64,000 nt of DNA, from assembly GCF_007673525.1 (NCBI RefSeq), contig NZ_VDZU01000001.1, positions 1,302,001 through 1,366,000 on the forward strand, given 5' to 3'. The notes beneath the pieces are model-generated. The model did no database searches, had not been told where the DNA came from, and saw only the letters and a list, made by a program, of their open reading frames with translations. Below are positions 39,777 to 50,382 of the stretch, piece by piece. A program made the position numbers and the translations under genes. This DNA is from Fictibacillus phosphorivorans (GTDB lineage Bacteria; Bacillota; Bacilli; Bacillales; Fictibacillaceae). Position 1 is the stretch's first letter; every line of letters starts with the position of its first letter.

Positions 39777-40848
39777 AACAAATGTATTACCAGATCGATA
39801 TAGCACTATGTCAGTTGAAGAAATGGAAGCTAGGGTTCACGAGATTAAAGGCAGTTTAGGAAATCGTTTGTTCCTTCCGGCTCATCATTATCAAAAAGAT
39901 GAAATCGTTCAATTTGCAGATGTTACAGGGGACTCTCTTCAGCTTGCTAAAATTTCTGCAGAGAATAAAGATGCTGACTTTATCGTATTCTGTGGTGTCC
40001 ATTTTATGGCTGAAACAGCTGACATGTTGAGCACTGATAATCAAACGGTCATTCTGCCAGATCTGAAAGCAGGCTGCTCGATGGCGGATATGGCGAATAT
40101 TCATCAGACCGAGAGAGCATGGATTGAACTTCAAAAGCTTTTCGGTGATACGATACTGCCACTTACTTATGTGAACTCAACAGCGGAGATAAAAGCGTTT
40201 TGCGGGAAGAATGGAGGGGCTACAGTAACTTCTTCCAACGCTAAAGAGATGGTAAGCTGGGCTTTCGGTCAAAAAGAAAGATTGCTGTTTCTTCCGGATC
40301 AGCATTTGGGAAGAAATACTGCATTTGATCTAGGTATAGCACTAGAAGATATGGCGATCTGGGATCCGATCTCAAACCGATTGATCTATGACGGTACGGA
40401 TATCGAACAAATTAAAGTGATCCTATGGAAAGGACATTGTTCTGTCCATGAAAAGTTTACGGTGGGTCAGATTGCCGACTTTAGAGAAAATCATTCGGAG
40501 TTCCAGATTATTGTTCATCCAGAATGTACACATGAGGTTGTAAGAGCTAGTGATCTGAACGGATCTACTCATTTTATTATTGAGACGATCAAACATGCAG
40601 AACCAGGAACAAGCTGGGCTGTAGGAACAGAGATGAATCTAGTGAACAGACTGGCTCAACAATTCAATGACAAGAAAATTGTTTCATTAAACCCGAATCT
40701 ATGCCCATGCCTTACGATGAACCGAATTGATCTGCCACACCTTTTATGGGCGCTTGAAAATATAGTAGACGGAAATGTAGAAAACGTTATTAAAGTAGAT
40801 GAAGAAACAAAAAAATATGCGATAACAGCATTGAATCGAATGATGTAG
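39751..40848 (+). CDS. nadA: Quinolinate synthase A
   Basis: 4Fe-4S enzyme joining iminoaspartate and dihydroxyacetone phosphate to quinolinate. 365 residues. The three cluster cysteines fit Cys109 (KAGCSM), Cys230 (KGHCSV) and Cys320 (NLCPCL), at the B. subtilis positions. AAAGGAG precedes ATG 39751 inside nadC. The cluster dependence explains the neighbouring nifS. No clear terminator was seen before safA. Confidence 0.96.
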   Translation: MTLLKTFSKTNVLPDRYSTMSVEEMEARVHEIKGSLGNRLFLPAHHYQKDEIVQFADVTGDSLQLAKISAENKDADFIVFCGVHFMAETADMLSTDNQTVILPDLKAGCSMADMANIHQTERAWIELQKLFGDTILPLTYVNSTAEIKAFCGKNGGATVTSSNAKEMVSWAFGQKERLLFLPDQHLGRNTAFDLGIALEDMAIWDPISNRLIYDGTDIEQIKVILWKGHCSVHEKFTVGQIADFRENHSEFQIIVHPECTHEVVRASDLNGSTHFIIETIKHAEPGTSWAVGTEMNLVNRLAQQFNDKKIVSLNPNLCPCLTMNRIDLPHLLWALENIVDGNVENVIKVDEETKKYAITALNRMM

Positions 40849-40984
40849 TGTTTCTCCCCCTGTCATAACCTTCTTTTATGAGGCATAAATTGATAAAGGA
40901 ATAATGTCACTTCTAATACGATGTAGCAATATGCCCAAATGTTCATATACTGTAAGGAAATTTGGCAGGAGGGAGTTTTGCAGC

Positions 40985-42562
40985 GTGAGAATACACATTG
41001 TGCAAAAAGGGGACACACTCGACAAGATTGCTGAAAAATATGATGTACCAGTTAATGAATTAAGAAAAGCAAATCCAGGGTTCTCCAAAACAGATGTAAT
41101 TGAACGGGGGGAAAAGATTAAAATCCCGATCAAGATGCCAGGTATGAAGAAAGAACAGCCTATTGTACCGGTTAAAGAAAAACCGGTTGCACCTGTACAA
41201 GAGGCTCCGAAGCCAGCACCAGTTAAGCCAGCACCAAAGAAACCAGCTCCGGTAAAACAAGAAATGAAACCAGCACCAATGAAGCCGGCGCCTTTAAAAC
41301 CAGTACCAACAAAGATGGAAAAGAAAGATGCTCCGATGAAAAAGGATGCTCCGTCGAAAAAAGATGTTCCTATGAAAAAAGACTCACCAATGAAAAAAGA
41401 TGTTCCAATGTTAAAAGATCAACCGATGAAAGCACCGATGAAGCAGCCTATGGCACCTATTCATGATAAAGATTTTGCTGGAATGGTGGAGTCCTCAAAT
41501 CTAGGGCATTATGTTCCGATGGGATACCCAAATCAGCAACCAAACATAGCGAACATGCCGAATGTGGCAAATCAACCAAACATAGCGAACATGCCAAATA
41601 TGGCAAACCAGCCAAACATGGCAAACCAACCTAATATGCCAAACCAACCAAATGTGGCGAGCAAGCACGGGATATATGCAGGAAAAGATGGCTACGCGCC
41701 AAATAAACATCCATTTTTAATGGAAGAATCATCTGGAATGATGCAGAACATGTATGGTTCTATGCCGCCGATGTTTCCTAAACCACAAACCTATTCTCAA
41801 ATGCCACAGGGTTATGGAATGATGCCGCCACAAGGGTTCAGCGGAATGCCACAACTCTATGGTGGCGGATACCCTCAAGGTGGTCAACAAGGTGGAGGTA
41901 GTATGCAGCAGGGAGGTTCTATGCCTTTTGGAGAATACCCTGATTCAGATATGGATCAAATGCCTTCCGGAGAATATACACCTGGCGGTCAACAGATGCA
42001 AGATATGCAGATGGGAATGCAACAGCCAGGGTCAATGGGCATGATGCCTATGGGTATGCCACAAGGATTTAGTGGAATGCCACAGATGGGTCAAATGGGA
42101 ATGGGTATGATGCCTCAAGGAGGCGGAATGCCAGGAATGCCGCAGATGGGTATGATGCCACAAGGCGGGGGAATGCCAGGAATGCCACAGATGGGCATGA
42201 TGCCGCAAGGCGGGGGAATGCCAGGAATGCCACAGATGGGTATGATGCCACAAGGCGGGGGAATGCCAGGAATGGGTCAGATGGGCATGATGCCGCAAGG
42301 TGGTGGAATGCCAGGAATGGGTCAGATGGGTATGATGCCGCAAGGTGCGGGAATGCCAGGAATGCCGCAGATGGGTATGATGCCGCAAGGCGCGGGAATG
42401 CCAGGAATGGGCCAGATGGGTATGATGCCTCAGGGCGGTGGAATGCCAGGAATGCCTGGGATGCCTCAACAGATGCAACAAGGTATGCCTAACCCTTATT
42501 CACAAGCTCAATCTCGTGAAATAGATGAGAATTTTACGGAAGAAACGGAAGAAGATGAATAG
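40985..42562 (+). CDS. safA: SafA, LysM spore coat morphogenetic protein
   Basis: Inner-coat hub protein at the cortex-coat interface, partner of SpoVID. The N-terminal LysM (1-50, MRIHIVQKGDTLDKIAEKYD) is well conserved; then a Pro/Lys-rich linker (about 55-110), KKD repeats (about 115-145), Asn/Pro/Met repeats (41533-41655) and a long Met/Gly/Pro region with 15-residue repeats (42101-42460). At 525 residues it is much longer than B. subtilis SafA (387). GTG 40985 is chosen because GGAGGG lies 11 bases upstream and the product then starts at the LysM. No good sigma-E promoter was found, though expression in the mother cell is expected. Confidence 0.9.
   Translation: MRIHIVQKGDTLDKIAEKYDVPVNELRKANPGFSKTDVIERGEKIKIPIKMPGMKKEQPIVPVKEKPVAPVQEAPKPAPVKPAPKKPAPVKQEMKPAPMKPAPLKPVPTKMEKKDAPMKKDAPSKKDVPMKKDSPMKKDVPMLKDQPMKAPMKQPMAPIHDKDFAGMVESSNLGHYVPMGYPNQQPNIANMPNVANQPNIANMPNMANQPNMANQPNMPNQPNVASKHGIYAGKDGYAPNKHPFLMEESSGMMQNMYGSMPPMFPKPQTYSQMPQGYGMMPPQGFSGMPQLYGGGYPQGGQQGGGSMQQGGSMPFGEYPDSDMDQMPSGEYTPGGQQMQDMQMGMQQPGSMGMMPMGMPQGFSGMPQMGQMGMGMMPQGGGMPGMPQMGMMPQGGGMPGMPQMGMMPQGGGMPGMPQMGMMPQGGGMPGMGQMGMMPQGGGMPGMGQMGMMPQGAGMPGMPQMGMMPQGAGMPGMGQMGMMPQGGGMPGMPGMPQQMQQGMPNPYSQAQSREIDENFTEETEEDE
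41533..41655 (+). repeat. Asn/Pro/Met tandem repeat inside safA
   Basis: About eight imperfect 12-15 base units encoding QPNIAN, MPNVAN, QPNMAN and similar. In-frame and coding. Confidence 0.75.
42101..42460 (+). repeat. 45 bp coding minisatellite in safA, eight units
   Basis: Eight consecutive 45 bp units encode MGMMPQGGGMPGMPQ with P/G exchange at residue 14 and G/A at residue 8; the last unit changes into MPGMPQQ. Units are nearly identical at DNA level, so expansion or contraction by slippage or recombination is likely. It is not a CRISPR array: there are no spacers and the frame is kept. Confidence 0.9.
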
Positions 42563-43535
42563 GGACGTAAGGGACGATTTCCAAGGGGATCGTCTTTTTT
42601 TAAAAAAGATGAATGAAATGGGTCTTGAAGTGCTTGACTTTGGTTTTTTTCGAGAGAACGTTATCTGGATAAAAACCAAACAAGGAAAATTTGTTTTAAA
42701 AGGGTTCAACCGATCCGAAACTTGCAGCAAACAATTAAAGCTCTCTAAACTTTATCATGGGCAAAAGCCGAGGATTATGGGCACTTATACGGCATTTCCG
42801 AATCAGAAAAAAACCGTTCAATTCGGAAAATACATTTGGGCAATCATGCCGTTTTATAAAGGAGAAGGTCTTCATTTTGGCAAAAAGGACGATGTAAAAG
42901 CTGGAGTTGAGGCAATCAGCCGTTTTCATTCTTTCTCAAAACATATACCGGTACCACTCTATGAACAATTGTCTTCATATTCTTTGTTTAAAAAATGGAG
43001 TGACAGATTGGACGCCTTTAAATTTCATGCACGATCTGCAAATTGGAATCATCAGATGCAACCTTTAATTTCTGAAATCATAATGTGGGGAGATTGGAGC
43101 TTAAGTCATTTCGATCATGAAGCTGTAAAAACGCTGGAGAAAAAAGCATATAAGAAAAAAGAGATTACACATGGCGATGTTGCTCCACATAATTTTGTGA
43201 AGTATAAAAATAGAGACACGTATCTGATTGACTTTGACCTTTTTGCAGCAGTTCCTCAAGCCTTTGATTGGCTGCAGTATGCAAATCGAATCTTACCGTT
43301 TTGGCATTGGTCTTACGCTAAAATGGAAGAGGTTGGAAATGAAGATTTCTTAAAATGTTTTACTAAAAAATGGTTTGTTATTTGCTTAGTATTTCCTACA
43401 GACCTCTATCGAGAATGGAATAGGGCCCTTAAAACGGGTGACAATGAAATGATTGAAGCTGTAACAAGGTTTACGTTGCGAGATTTTTCTCACAGAAAAA
43501 AATTTGTTGAAAAGATAATGAAGAGGATGAGTTAA
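42555..43535 (+). CDS. CotS/YutH-family kinase-like protein with intact catalytic motifs
   Basis: 326 residues (336 if ATG 42525 is used). Aminoglycoside-phosphotransferase fold with HGDVAPHN (HGD at 206-208) and LIDFDL (DFD at 226-228), so both catalytic and metal-binding residues are present, unlike the two relatives after spoVID. ATG 42555 overlaps the safA stop by 8 bases, suggesting co-translation with the coat protein. In B. subtilis relatives (CotS, CotI, YutH) are spore coat proteins; substrate unknown. No counterpart is known to me between safA and coxA in B. subtilis. Confidence 0.85.
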   Translation: MNRDVRDDFQGDRLFLKKMNEMGLEVLDFGFFRENVIWIKTKQGKFVLKGFNRSETCSKQLKLSKLYHGQKPRIMGTYTAFPNQKKTVQFGKYIWAIMPFYKGEGLHFGKKDDVKAGVEAISRFHSFSKHIPVPLYEQLSSYSLFKKWSDRLDAFKFHARSANWNHQMQPLISEIIMWGDWSLSHFDHEAVKTLEKKAYKKKEITHGDVAPHNFVKYKNRDTYLIDFDLFAAVPQAFDWLQYANRILPFWHWSYAKMEEVGNEDFLKCFTKKWFVICLVFPTDLYREWNRALKTGDNEMIEAVTRFTLRDFSHRKKFVEKIMKRMS

Positions 43536-43607
43536 CAGTCATCCTACATTTAACAGATTAATTAGAGCCTTCTTCTGCCAAGCTAATGGTGAAAGGAGGT
43601 TTTTCCA

Positions 43608-44195
43608 TTGAACTTATTAGGGAAATCACTTACCGTAACAATCCTAGCAGTAGGTCTTGTAGGCTGTAATGGTGTAAATGAATCACAGGATAAGAATGAC
43701 AACGATGTTCGACCGATTGGGTACTACTCCAATGAGGGAGATAATCGTGGTGATCTTGACCGCGGTAATGGATTCATAACTGATATGGCTGATCGAGATG
43801 TAAATGATCATACTGCAACTTACCATGAAGACTATGATGGTAAACTTGCTGATCGTATTGCGAAAAATGTCAATGACATCCGGGGTGTAGACGATGCTCA
43901 CGTTATTCTTGAGGATAACAACGTCATTGTAGGAATAGACACGGATAATAAGAAGAGGACGGAACTAACTAACAAAGTTAGAGAGATCACTTCTAAATTG
44001 GCACCAAATCGTGATGTGAAAATTGTAGCTGATCGAGATATGGTTAACCGCATTGAGAACGTTGATAACGATCTGCGAGATGGCCGTGCATACACGGAAG
44101 TTGAATCAGATGTTCGCGGAATCAGCAACGATATCGTAAATGCCGGCAGTGATCTTGGAAATGCGATAAAACGTCCTTTCGAAAACAACCGCTAG
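43608..44195 (+). CDS. coxA: YhcN/YlaJ-family sporulation lipoprotein, CoxA
   Basis: 195 residues. A lipoprotein signal peptide ends at VGLVGC (Cys20); the rest is very hydrophilic and Asp/Asn-rich, with the family pattern KLADRIAKNVNDI..VDDAHVI.. (about 82-102). In B. subtilis coxA encodes a cortex-associated lipoprotein next to safA. The start is TTG 43608 with AAAGGAGG upstream. Terminator follows. Confidence 0.85.
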   Translation: MNLLGKSLTVTILAVGLVGCNGVNESQDKNDNDVRPIGYYSNEGDNRGDLDRGNGFITDMADRDVNDHTATYHEDYDGKLADRIAKNVNDIRGVDDAHVILEDNNVIVGIDTDNKKRTELTNKVREITSKLAPNRDVKIVADRDMVNRIENVDNDLRDGRAYTEVESDVRGISNDIVNAGSDLGNAIKRPFENNR

Positions 44196-44198
44196 AAT

Positions 44199-44246
44199 AA
44201 AAAAGAACTGTCAGAAGTTAAATCAACTTTTGATCAGTTCTTTTTT
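44199..44246 (+). terminator. Terminator of the safA-coxA cluster
   Basis: AAAAAGAACTG pairs with CAGTTCTTTTTT; AGAAGTT pairs with AACTTTT inside. Strong T-tract. Confidence 0.88.
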
Positions 44247-44332
44247 GTTGTTTATGGAACCTCCTTCTTTTTTAAAAGTATGTTAAAGAGTTTCTTATTT
44301 AAATTTCATCTGAAAGTGTACAAAATACGTCC

Positions 44333-44423
44333 TCAACGGACGTTCACAAAGTAATCAAATTCACTTTTTATAAGGATTTAAGGGAGAGCCTATGATACAA
44401 TAAGCAATAGAAACATACGCTCG
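44333..44423 (+). promoter_or_regulatory. Two candidate LexA boxes before ruvA
   Basis: Sites at 44333-44346 (TCAACGGACGTTCA) and 44410-44423 (GAAACATACGCTCG) each match 11 of 14 positions of the Bacillus SOS consensus CGAACRNRYGTTYG. ruvAB is an SOS operon in B. subtilis. Neither site is perfect; a TATGAT/TACAAT -10-like region (44391-44401) lies between them. Confidence 0.4.
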
Positions 44424-44448
44424 TGTTTAGCGTTAGGGAGAGAAGAAT

Positions 44449-45042
44449 TTGATTGAAAGTATTTCTGGAAATGTAGATTACATAACGGCAGAATATATTG
44501 TTATTAACAATAATGGAATCGGATATAAAATTTTATGTCCAAATCCGTTTATTTATAAATTAAACGATCAAAAAACGGTATATACGTATCAATATGTTCG
44601 TGAGGATATACTGGCACTTTATGGTTTTAAGAATAGAAAGGAACGCGACTTGTTCTTAAAACTATTGAACGTGTCTGGAATCGGTCCAAAGGGAGCATTA
44701 GCGATCGTTGCCTTCGGTCAGCCTGAGCAGGTGGTCAATGCGATCGAACAGGAAGATGAAAAGTTCCTAACGAAATTTCCTGGTGTAGGAAAGAAGACGG
44801 CACGTCAGATGATCTTAGATCTGAAAGGTAAGATCTCAATCTTCGCTGATATAGAATTCACGGATGGACTTTTTGCAGATGTTGAACCAGATAGTGATGA
44901 ACTTGACGAAGCACTTGAAGCTCTTGCTGTCTTAGGTTATGGCAGAAAAGAAATCCAAAAAATTCTTCCGGATCTGAAAAAAGAAAAGATGTCAGCAAAC
45001 GAATATGTTAAAGCGGCATTAAAGAAGTTAATGAATTCATAA
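44449..45042 (+). CDS. ruvA: Holliday junction helicase subunit RuvA
   Basis: Binds four-way junctions and loads RuvB. 197 residues: OB fold (1-62), tandem helix-hairpin-helix with [13 protein letters not shown] and [13 protein letters not shown], and a C-terminal RuvB-contact domain (about 150-197). TTG 44449 follows AGGGAGAG. B. subtilis has bofC just upstream of ruvA; it is absent here. Confidence 0.97.
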   Translation: MIESISGNVDYITAEYIVINNNGIGYKILCPNPFIYKLNDQKTVYTYQYVREDILALYGFKNRKERDLFLKLLNVSGIGPKGALAIVAFGQPEQVVNAIEQEDEKFLTKFPGVGKKTARQMILDLKGKISIFADIEFTDGLFADVEPDSDELDEALEALAVLGYGRKEIQKILPDLKKEKMSANEYVKAALKKLMNS

Positions 45043-45056
45043 GGACGTGAGGATGT

Positions 45057-46058
45057 ATGGAAGAGAGAATTGTTTCTTCAGAGGAACGTCGAGATGAAGC
45101 AAATATCGAGTTAAGCCTGCGCCCTGAACTACTAGACGAGTATATTGGACAAACCTCCGTAAAGGATAATTTGCGGATTTTTATTAAAGCTGCAAAACTT
45201 CGTAACGAACCTCTTGATCATGTCCTGTTGTACGGGCCACCTGGTTTAGGTAAGACCACGCTGGCATCGATCATTGCAAACGAGATGGAAGTTAACTTGA
45301 GAACAACTAGTGGGCCAGCTATTGAACGGCCTGGTGACCTGGCAGCTATCCTAACATCGTTAGAACCGGGTGATGTGCTGTTCATCGATGAAATTCACCG
45401 ATTATCTCGTGCCATAGAAGAGATTTTATATTCAGCAATGGAAGACTTTTGTTTAGATATCGTGATCGGAAAAGGAGAGGTTGCAAGATCTGTGAGATTA
45501 GACTTGCCTCCTTTCACATTGATCGGCGCGACCACAAGAGCGGGTTCTTTATCAGCTCCTCTCCGAGATCGTTTCGGGGTACTTGCAAGGCTGGAATACT
45601 ATAAGCCGGATGAGCTAGGTGAGATCGTAAGGCGTACAGGTGATGTCTTTGGTGTAAGAGTAGATGACCTATCTGCTGAAGAAATCGCGAGAAGATCAAG
45701 AGGTACACCGAGGATCGCAAACCGTTTGTTACGTCGTGTCAGAGATTTTGTGCAGGTTGAAGGCAAAGATACGATTTCTTTGCCAATCTGTCAGAAAGCT
45801 TTAGAGCTTCTGCAAGTAGACCGTTTAGGTTTAGACCATATTGACCATAAATTATTACTAGGGATCATTCACACGTATAAAGGCGGTCCTGTAGGTCTAG
45901 AGACTATTTCGGCTACCATAGGTGAAGAATCGATGACGATTGAAGATGTTTATGAGCCGTATCTTCTTCAGATTGGCTTTTTACAGCGTACTCCACGTGG
46001 ACGGATGGTCACAGAACAGGCCTATCAATACTTTGGACTGGAGGCTTCCGCAGATTGA
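45057..46058 (+). CDS. ruvB: Holliday junction helicase motor RuvB
   Basis: AAA+ ATPase that drives branch migration. 333 residues. Walker A GPPGLGKT at 60-67, Walker [11 protein letters not shown], sensor GATTRAGSL, arginine finger region and C-terminal winged helix. ATG 45057, 14 bases after ruvA. The stop overlaps the next gene. Confidence 0.98.
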   Translation: MEERIVSSEERRDEANIELSLRPELLDEYIGQTSVKDNLRIFIKAAKLRNEPLDHVLLYGPPGLGKTTLASIIANEMEVNLRTTSGPAIERPGDLAAILTSLEPGDVLFIDEIHRLSRAIEEILYSAMEDFCLDIVIGKGEVARSVRLDLPPFTLIGATTRAGSLSAPLRDRFGVLARLEYYKPDELGEIVRRTGDVFGVRVDDLSAEEIARRSRGTPRIANRLLRRVRDFVQVEGKDTISLPICQKALELLQVDRLGLDHIDHKLLLGIIHTYKGGPVGLETISATIGEESMTIEDVYEPYLLQIGFLQRTPRGRMVTEQAYQYFGLEASAD

Positions 46059-46246
46059 ACAAACTGTTAATCGTTGCAGGAATCGTCCTAATTATTATAG
46101 GATTAGTAGGGACGTATATAGGTAAACTTCCTGGGGATATGGTTTGGAAAAAAGGAAACACGACCGTTTATTTTCCAATCATGACATCCATTATCATCAG
46201 TGTTGTACTTTCCTTGATCTTCATGATCATAGGTCGATTTAAATAG
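46055..46246 (+). CDS. DUF2905 small membrane protein
   Basis: 63 residues with two membrane helices (about 4-20 and 38-60) separated by [19 protein letters not shown], the signature of DUF2905. It commonly follows ruvB in bacilli. TTG 46055 overlaps the ruvB TGA. Function unknown. Confidence 0.88.
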   Translation: MNKLLIVAGIVLIIIGLVGTYIGKLPGDMVWKKGNTTVYFPIMTSIIISVVLSLIFMIIGRFK

Positions 46247-46264
46247 AAAGTTATGCAACTTTGT

Positions 46265-46535
46265 TCTTGAAGTGGTTGATTTCACTCCGGGTTGCTCGCT
46301 TTCCTCGGGGTGTGCGGTGAGCCTCCTAGCGCTATGCGCTTCTAGGAGTCTCACCTGTCTAGCTACAGTGGCTAGCTCCTCGAGGTCAAAAGTCAATCGG
46401 TCATGAAGGCAAACAAACGCCTTCTTAGACCGTTCGCCTTTCACTTGTCGGAGCTGAACGAGCCACTATCGCTTTTTGAACTGTCACACTGATCCCGCAG
46501 GAGTCTCGCACCCTGCGTTCCAATCAACTTGTCAT
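46265..46535 (-). repeat. Palindromic intergenic repeat, copy 5, split by an insertion
   Basis: Minus-strand copy. The outer parts (46265-46359 and 46481-46535) together equal a normal-length element: joining them with one CTGTC gives the same length and nearly the same bases as the reverse complement of copy 7 across the junction. The insert is a different repeat (46360-46480). The stretch between DUF2905 and queA holds no gene. Confidence 0.88.
46360..46480 (+). mobile_element. 121 bp foldback element inserted in repeat copy 5, 5 bp target duplication
   Basis: Flanked by CTGTC at 46355-46359 and 46481-46485. It folds on itself: AGTGGCT (46367-46373) with AGCCACT (46461-46467), AGCTCC (46374-46379) with GGAGCT (46450-46455), CGGTC (46398-46402) with GACCG (46428-46432) and GAAGGC (46405-46410) with GCCTTC (46419-46424). 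TCGCTTTTT follows the outer stem. It encodes nothing. The TCGAGGTCAAAAGTCAATCG and CACTTGTCGGAGCTGAACG segments recall another repeat seen widely in Bacillaceae intergenic DNA (from memory, not searched). Confidence 0.75.
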
Positions 46536-46591
46536 GGAGACGAGCAAAGTTTACTTAGAAAAGTGCTATATAGAAAGCAGGAATACATTAC

Positions 46592-48780
<2,189 letters not shown>

Positions 48781-48821
48781 AAAATGATAAATATTTGACT
48801 TATAGAAAGGGGTGAAATAGT

Positions 48822-49091
48822 ATGGGAAACCTTGGAGGAATATTGCCGATTATCTTGATGTTTGCAATTTTTTATTTTCTGTTGATCCGACCGCAGCAAA
48901 AGAGACAAAAAGCGGTTCGTGAGATGCAGTCTAACCTTAAAAAGGGCGACAAAGTTGTAACGATCGGTGGACTACACGGAACACTAGACAGCATCGATGA
49001 TAACATCGCTGTTATTCGTTCGAACGATGGCGCAAAGTTAACATTCGATCGTAATGCGATCCGTGAAGTTAAAGAAGAAGCAGTACTATAA
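48822..49091 (+). CDS. yajC: Preprotein translocase accessory subunit YajC
   Basis: 89 residues: one N-terminal membrane helix (about 7-24, ending FYFLLIRPQQKRQK) and a soluble domain with GDKVVTIGGLHGTL. AAAGGGGTG precedes ATG 48822. Partner of SecDF, which lies 3.4 kb downstream. Confidence 0.96.
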   Translation: MGNLGGILPIILMFAIFYFLLIRPQQKRQKAVREMQSNLKKGDKVVTIGGLHGTLDSIDDNIAVIRSNDGAKLTFDRNAIREVKEEAVL

Positions 49092-49095
49092 CAAA

Positions 49096-49124
49096 AAGAC
49101 CCGTTCATACGGGTCTTATTTATA
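49096..49124. terminator. Bidirectional terminator between yajC and yrzE
   Basis: AAGACCCG pairs with CGGGTCTT (49110-49117) around TTCATA; A's on the left and T's on the right. The yrzE stop codon lies just inside its right flank. Confidence 0.85.
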
Positions 49125-49505
49125 TGTTTGCTTATGACTGCTTAAGTTGACACCCATGATGCCACCGATGATCGCTAATAAAAGAAAAAGAGCATGATAC
49201 ATGTACTGAGAGGAGTTGAACGTACTTTGATAGCCTAAGTATTGCACGAGAAAAACAAAAAAAGAAAACAAGAGACTTGTACCCCCACCTAACAGCCAAC
49301 CTTTACTCTGACCTTTCTTACCTGAAATCAACCCACCGATAAATAATGATAAAAAAGAAAGACCTACTGTCACCCATTTTAACGACCCTTCAGTTAGCCC
49401 TGTAAACCGCAGCAATAGTGAGAGCACTAAACTGCAAAGCATGATCATTAGCAGAACAGCAATCAGACCCCGTCCCATAGAAGAAGCCATGTGTTTAATC
49501 CCCAT
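49116..49505 (-). CDS. yrzE: TIGR04086/YrzE-type membrane protein
   Basis: 129 residues, four hydrophobic helices, with GRGLIAVLLMIM and the GGLISGKKGQSKGWLLGG stretch typical of the family. GGAGGATC precedes ATG 49505 on the minus strand. The same position between yajC and yrbG is kept in B. subtilis. Function unknown. Confidence 0.85.
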   Translation of the reverse strand: MGIKHMASSMGRGLIAVLLMIMLCSLVLSLLLRFTGLTEGSLKWVTVGLSFLSLFIGGLISGKKGQSKGWLLGGGTSLLFSFFVFLVQYLGYQSTFNSSQYMYHALFLLLAIIGGIMGVNLSSHKQTYK

Positions 49506-49701
49506 CTTTGATCCTCCTTATCCCTAGAAGCTTTCTATATACTTTATTCAGACAACGAAAAAATTAGAAGTACAAGCAAGTATTTTCCCTTTCGTTTCCA
49601 TTGGTTTTTATTTGGCAAAACCTGCGTATCATGTTTTTTCATATCTGTGCCACACTAAGAAATGGAATGAACATGTAACGTACTATGGAAGGAGGGGAAT
49701 C

Positions 49702-50361
49702 ATGGAACTGTATACGATTATTTTCAGGACGCTTTTTATCTATTTTTTAATCATGGTTATCTTTCGAATGATGGGAAAACGCGAGATGGGAAAGTTATCA
49801 ATTATTGACTTTGTTGTTTCGATCATGATCGCAGAATTAGCTGTAATCTCAATTGAAGATCCTTCGATTCCCATGTTGAATTCCCTCGTGTCCATCTTTG
49901 TCTTGTTGAGCATCCAGCTTATATTGGCTCTTGTTTCATTAAAGAGCAGAAGGATGAGAGAGATCGTTGACGGTAAACCTTCATTAATCATTAAAGAAGG
50001 ACAAGTGGATGAACATGAGATGAAAAAGCAGCGGTACAACTTTGATGATCTTTTAACTCAATTACGTGAGAACAATATTAGAAGTTTGAACGAAGTTGAA
50101 TTTGGAATATTAGAAACAACGGGCAAACTATCAATAATTAAAAAAGATGAGAAATCTGAAAATACACCGATCCAAATGATCATGCCTCTAATTTTGGACG
50201 GAAAGATCTTAGAAGATAATCTTGAAAAGATGGATAAGACGTCTTTTTGGTTAAGACAAGAGTTAAAGAAGGTTGGATTTAAAGAGATAAAGAACATTTC
50301 GTTCTGTACACTGAATGAAGATGGGACATTATATGTTGACGAACTGAACAGCAAAAAATAA
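49702..50361 (+). CDS. yrbG: DUF421 membrane protein YrbG
   Basis: 219 residues: three membrane helices in the first 85 residues (with FRMMGKREMGKLS, the DUF421 signature) and a soluble C-terminal domain with RYNFDDLLTQLRENNI. ATG 49702 follows GGAAGGAGGGG; upstream in-frame sequence lacks a ribosome site. Function unknown; family members occur in several sporulation-related operons. Confidence 0.92.
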   Translation: MELYTIIFRTLFIYFLIMVIFRMMGKREMGKLSIIDFVVSIMIAELAVISIEDPSIPMLNSLVSIFVLLSIQLILALVSLKSRRMREIVDGKPSLIIKEGQVDEHEMKKQRYNFDDLLTQLRENNIRSLNEVEFGILETTGKLSIIKKDEKSENTPIQMIMPLILDGKILEDNLEKMDKTSFWLRQELKKVGFKEIKNISFCTLNEDGTLYVDELNSKK

Positions 50362-50382
50362 AACAGCCAAACTGGCTGTTTT
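50359..50382. terminator. Bidirectional terminator between yrbG and spoVB
   Basis: AAAACAGCCA pairs perfectly with TGGCTGTTTT around AAC; A's before and T's after. It abuts the spoVB stop codon. Confidence 0.85.

Noticed and set aside
40921..40955. Sigma-E or sigma-K promoter for safA around CATATACT
   Set aside because: No matching -35 lies at the correct distance for either factor, so only the -10-like string remains.
42101..42460. CRISPR-like regularly spaced repeats
   Set aside because: Units are directly adjacent, in frame, without unique spacers, and lie inside the safA reading frame.
42032..42481. Long antisense open frame rich in His, Ser and Leu opposite safA
   Set aside because: It is the complement of the 45 bp coding repeat; periodic sequence without stops gives open frames on both strands.
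43536..44448. Remnant of bofC between coxA and ruvA
   Set aside because: No fragment with a signal peptide or similarity to BofC was seen in any frame; the gene is simply not here.
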